Assembly (NCBI RefSeq): GCF_034675845.1
Contig: NZ_JAUCCU010000001.1
Span: forward strand, 992,001-1,056,000
Source: Castellaniella sp.
GTDB lineage: Bacteria > Pseudomonadota > Gammaproteobacteria > Burkholderiales > Burkholderiaceae_B
DNA length: 64,000 nt
Reading direction: 5' to 3'
Numbering within the stretch: position 1 is the stretch's first letter; each line of letters opens with the position of its first letter. Under the pieces are notes generated by a model. It was not told the origin of the DNA and did not search any database. It saw nothing but the letters and a program-made list of their open reading frames with translations. Shown piece by piece: positions 62,201 through 64,000 of this stretch. A program made the translations under genes and the position numbers.

Positions 62201-62776
62201 ATTGTCATACGCCATCTGCAGCTGATCCAGCGTCACCGCAGCGGTGTCGGCATCCAGCGTCAAGGCGGTGGACACAGACAACACGTCGACAGGAAGCTGC
62301 GCTGCGCCGTGCAAGCCCAGGCCACCCAGCGACAAGCGATCCACCCGCAGGCTGACGGGTAGCGACGGCATGCTAAAGGATTCGGCGGGCGCGGCATCCG
62401 AGGCGACGCCAGGCCGTACGGTAATATCCACCCGCACCGCTGATAAGTCGTTGATGTGCAAGCGGCGGTTCAGGAGTTCGTGCCACAGCACCTTCAGGTG
62501 CAGCCCAGTGACCCGCACGTCGGCATCCGGCAGGGACAGGCTAAGGCCCTGCACATACAGCCCGCGACGAATCGTGCCGTTGACCCCCTGGACCTGGCCG
62601 TCGAACTGCGCAACCGCCGTCTGCAACAGCCAGCGCGTGCCTGCCGTGCTGGCCACGCACCACCAGGCAAATCCTAGCACCAGCGCCAGGGCCAGCACCA
62701 GAGGGGGCAGCCCCCACAGACTAAAACGCCGCAAGCCACGGCCGAGGCGACTCAGCCAGGACACGCGTCTGCTCAA
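59243..62776 (-). CDS. tamB: Translocation and assembly module subunit TamB
   Basis: A 1177-residue inner-membrane-anchored, periplasm-spanning beta-taco protein acting with TamA in outer-membrane protein assembly and phospholipid transport. One N-terminal helix (about 17-38, LPPLVLALALVLGFAWWCVA) is followed by a long repetitive beta region and the C-terminal DUF490 domain (about 840-1177) with LNMEVALTVDLGPRFYLTGYGLDSGLVGSLDL and GTARRPRIDLISVPEVSETEKLTWLLLG. The likely TTG start at 62776 overlaps the tamA stop (TTGA), so translation is coupled; a GTG 4 codons later is an alternative. Confidence 0.92.
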   Translation of the reverse strand: MSRRVSWLSRLGRGLRRFSLWGLPPLVLALALVLGFAWWCVASTAGTRWLLQTAVAQFDGQVQGVNGTIRRGLYVQGLSLSLPDADVRVTGLHLKVLWHELLNRRLHINDLSAVRVDITVRPGVASDAAPAESFSMPSLPVSLRVDRLSLGGLGLHGAAQLPVDVLSVSTALTLDADTAAVTLDQLQMAYDNTLLTLNGNVALRGLAAPWPFEVNLHGTALGRGAQSPVCLSQQWPATDRQAIRPAASQACRIDLDVRLAGTPDVFQLQAQGQGEGMSLQADARILPAQAFPLGQTTLDLTLPDQAGLSLQIQPGAPGPDGLRPLQASWAMRHLSLNPWLPPTIGATLLDFQGQIQARLTPTHQLQDLGLQLDINTPSRWNGHPLAGHVRLAHLSRAQGPLLDGQDPLTDLFGIRAQDLQVALDMGANQIRLDGQLSVDKTALALQATLPALDVLWPDIPGGGRVTLDLQGALAKQQIKLQARYVPADEQLTEPGQAPIDLDLALLGGWSAEHGWQGAVTRLQGRHAGVQLDTQGNVPLQFDAAGGWQVGRGLVDLQLDGQALLQVQHRASSGQAGHWETQGRIDPLLITPERIQRIQAWLGQKAEQRQGGVQTALSAQARDSRLTLALDWHVLRNPALSGNIRLQRLDGDLVVPGDVPIELGLKAAQLDLTLKPGSDTLSRALLDLQVGTQKMGSLRIQAESPVHVSPDGTLGLRAQDEKRVHLVAESEDLAWVNLLLGGALEVGGTVHADVQGRSRPDGQWLLTGPVRGEGMRFMMVDEGVRLLDGTLQAHFEGMNLVLDHLRFPAVRRVTPKEWRTATWVAENPDAQDGYLDLGGQWDLGANDGLVNIEFHRYPILQRADRYAMISGDLRISAALPRVDLTGKIVADAGWFDLDMLNNIPSLDSDVVVLKPGQKQVETDASPPLNMEVALTVDLGPRFYLTGYGLDSGLVGSLDLRLHDDKLTALGALRTRGGAIDAYGQHLQLRRGTITFQGDISNPTLDIQALRTNVAVQAGVQVVGTARRPRIDLISVPEVSETEKLTWLLLGHGPDEGGADMSLLFSVGSSFLADGEPFYRRFGLDELSLRSGELGSTGSILPVQSVVSGLDSGVSPIEQRFVMASKTLSQDLKVSLEQALSQTGTVARLSYRLMRGLRAEMTVGTVSGLALVYRWFSMD

Positions 62777-64000
62777 AATGCGATGCCCATGGAAAACTGC
62801 AGCCGCAAACGACTGTCTTTCTGAGCCCAGGCCAGATCCACGCTGAAGGGGCCGGCAGGCGTACGCACGGCCAGACCCACCCCATAGCCCAGATGCCAGT
62901 CAAACTGGCTGAAAGAGGGAGCTGCATCACCCGCGTCAATAAACACATTACCCCCCAGCATCTCGGTAAAGTAATGAGTGTATTCCAGACTGACCACCCC
63001 CAGCGTCGGCGCGCCGACTACTGCGCCGCTGCGCTGCAGGCCGATGCTTTGATAGCGATAGCCGCGAATCGTGCGCGACCCCCCGGTGCGCCAGGAAAAA
63101 TCCTGCGGCAGCCGATCCGTGTCGGACCAGACCTTGCCGATTTCACCGCGCAAGGTCAGCACATCCAGATCGCCAATAGGCCACCATTGCTGGACACGCA
63201 GGCTACTGCGATAAAAAGGCTGCCCATCGTCCAGCGTGGTCCCTAGGCCGACGCCGAACTCAATCAGATTGCCCTCGCGCGGATCGTATTTTGCGTCCAC
63301 GTCCCGGCGCAGCCATTGCCAGGTCATGGCCCAACTGGGAACCTCGTAGCGATACGCGCCTTCGGTGCGGTTTTTGTCATAGGACACCAGGGCGGCCAGG
63401 GCGGTTTCATAATCCACCCGGCTATTGCCCGCTGCCTGGCGCTGCTGAACACGCTTCCAGCCAATCGCGGCACGACTGGTCTGCAAGCCCTCGATGTCGG
63501 ATTGATCGTAGAGCAAGCCAAAACTGTCACGATAGTTATCGAGGGTCGGCGGCAGGTGTACATCAAAAAACGCACGCTGACGATTGATGTCCACCCCGGC
63601 CCCGGTTTCGATCCAGACCGGCAAGCCATAGACCACATTCTGGCGGTACAGGCCCTCGACCCGGATGCCGTGATCGCTATCCGCCCCCAGGGACGCACTG
63701 GCATAACGGGCGGGGGCCTCGGTGACTTGCACCCGCACCGGCAGGGTGACCGGCGCAACACCCGCCGCTGCCGACGCAGGGACGCTATCAGCATCGGCCA
63801 AGGTGACAAACGCCCCCCGGAAAAAGGCCGTGGACTGCAAGGCCTGCTGCCAGTCCTCAAGCTGAGTCCGATCATAGGGGTCGCCGGGCTCGTAGCGCAC
63901 ATAGCGACGGATCAAGGACTCGGGCACACGTTTCAGGCCGATGATCTGTAAATCGCCAAAACGCACGGGGGGACCGCTATCGACCGTCACAGATAAATCA
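62773..64000 (-). CDS. tamA: Outer-membrane assembly protein TamA, 5' part outside the window
   Basis: The C-terminal part of an Omp85-family TamA; the frame stays open to the window edge. It begins inside a POTRA domain (VRFGDLQIIGLKRVPESLIRRYVRYEPGDPYDRTQLE) and continues into the 16-strand barrel with GGSRTIRGYRYQSIGLQ, the conserved L6 (V/I)RGY motif, and ends in FSMGIAF with a terminal Phe. The signal peptide and the earlier POTRA repeats are missing only because of the window boundary. Forms a complex with TamB, whose start overlaps its stop. Confidence 0.93.
   Translation of the reverse strand, partial: DLSVTVDSGPPVRFGDLQIIGLKRVPESLIRRYVRYEPGDPYDRTQLEDWQQALQSTAFFRGAFVTLADADSVPASAAAGVAPVTLPVRVQVTEAPARYASASLGADSDHGIRVEGLYRQNVVYGLPVWIETGAGVDINRQRAFFDVHLPPTLDNYRDSFGLLYDQSDIEGLQTSRAAIGWKRVQQRQAAGNSRVDYETALAALVSYDKNRTEGAYRYEVPSWAMTWQWLRRDVDAKYDPREGNLIEFGVGLGTTLDDGQPFYRSSLRVQQWWPIGDLDVLTLRGEIGKVWSDTDRLPQDFSWRTGGSRTIRGYRYQSIGLQRSGAVVGAPTLGVVSLEYTHYFTEMLGGNVFIDAGDAAPSFSQFDWHLGYGVGLAVRTPAGPFSVDLAWAQKDSRLRLQFSMGIAF

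Overview
The window is a high-G+C chromosomal segment from a betaproteobacterium. Gene order (ispDF; mfd; nuoA-N followed by a DUF2818 gene; tsaE-amiC-mutL-miaA-purM-hda-HAD-pcnB-folK; dcd; tamAB) and protein content point to Burkholderiales, most likely Alcaligenaceae (Bordetella/Castellaniella-like). This placement is inferred from synteny and remembered protein sequences, without a search. Most of the window is core metabolism, with one accessory pocket at about 30.6-35.5 kb.

Layout. 0-3.6 kb: an in-frame IspD-IspF fusion (cut by the window edge), then an Entner-Doudoroff module (KDPG aldolase, KDG kinase, HexR-type repressor) with three HexR-like operators. 3.6-11 kb: mfd, then a Fur-box-preceded iron operon (TonB-dependent receptor, Sel1-repeat protein, PiuC-type dioxygenase). 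11-15 kb: serB, an FMN-dependent alpha-hydroxy-acid oxidase and a chemotaxis receptor. 15.3-30.5 kb: the complete 14-gene complex I operon nuoA-N on the minus strand, ending in an enlarged DUF2818 membrane protein.

30.6-35.5 kb: an indole/tryptophan pocket with tnaA (tryptophanase), a TnaB/TyrP-type permease and a divergent YheO/DauR-type regulator. The A+T-rich divergent region carries a three-fold TTTATCAA repeat. Next to it lies a Rpn-type PD-(D/E)XK nuclease gene with a possible internal translation start. 35.7-48.5 kb: a porin with a strong terminator, the conserved tsaE-to-folK housekeeping cluster (mutL, miaA, purM, hda, pcnB), two membrane proteins (AEC and DedA families) and a FolK-DHFR fusion protein. 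48.6-53.7 kb: a 4-oxalocrotonate tautomerase paralogue and gcvTHP, led by a tandem glycine riboswitch with its own promoter and closed by a strong terminator. 53.7-64 kb: a CaiB/BaiF CoA-transferase, a YhiN-like flavoprotein, an Orn/Lys/Arg decarboxylase, dcd, tamB and the 3' part of tamA.

The least ordinary items are the FolK-DHFR fusion, the candidate intragenic small protein in the Rpn gene, the enlarged DUF2818 protein next to complex I, and the tryptophanase locus without a TnaC-like leader. I saw no CRISPR array, tRNA, rRNA, insertion sequence or phage gene.
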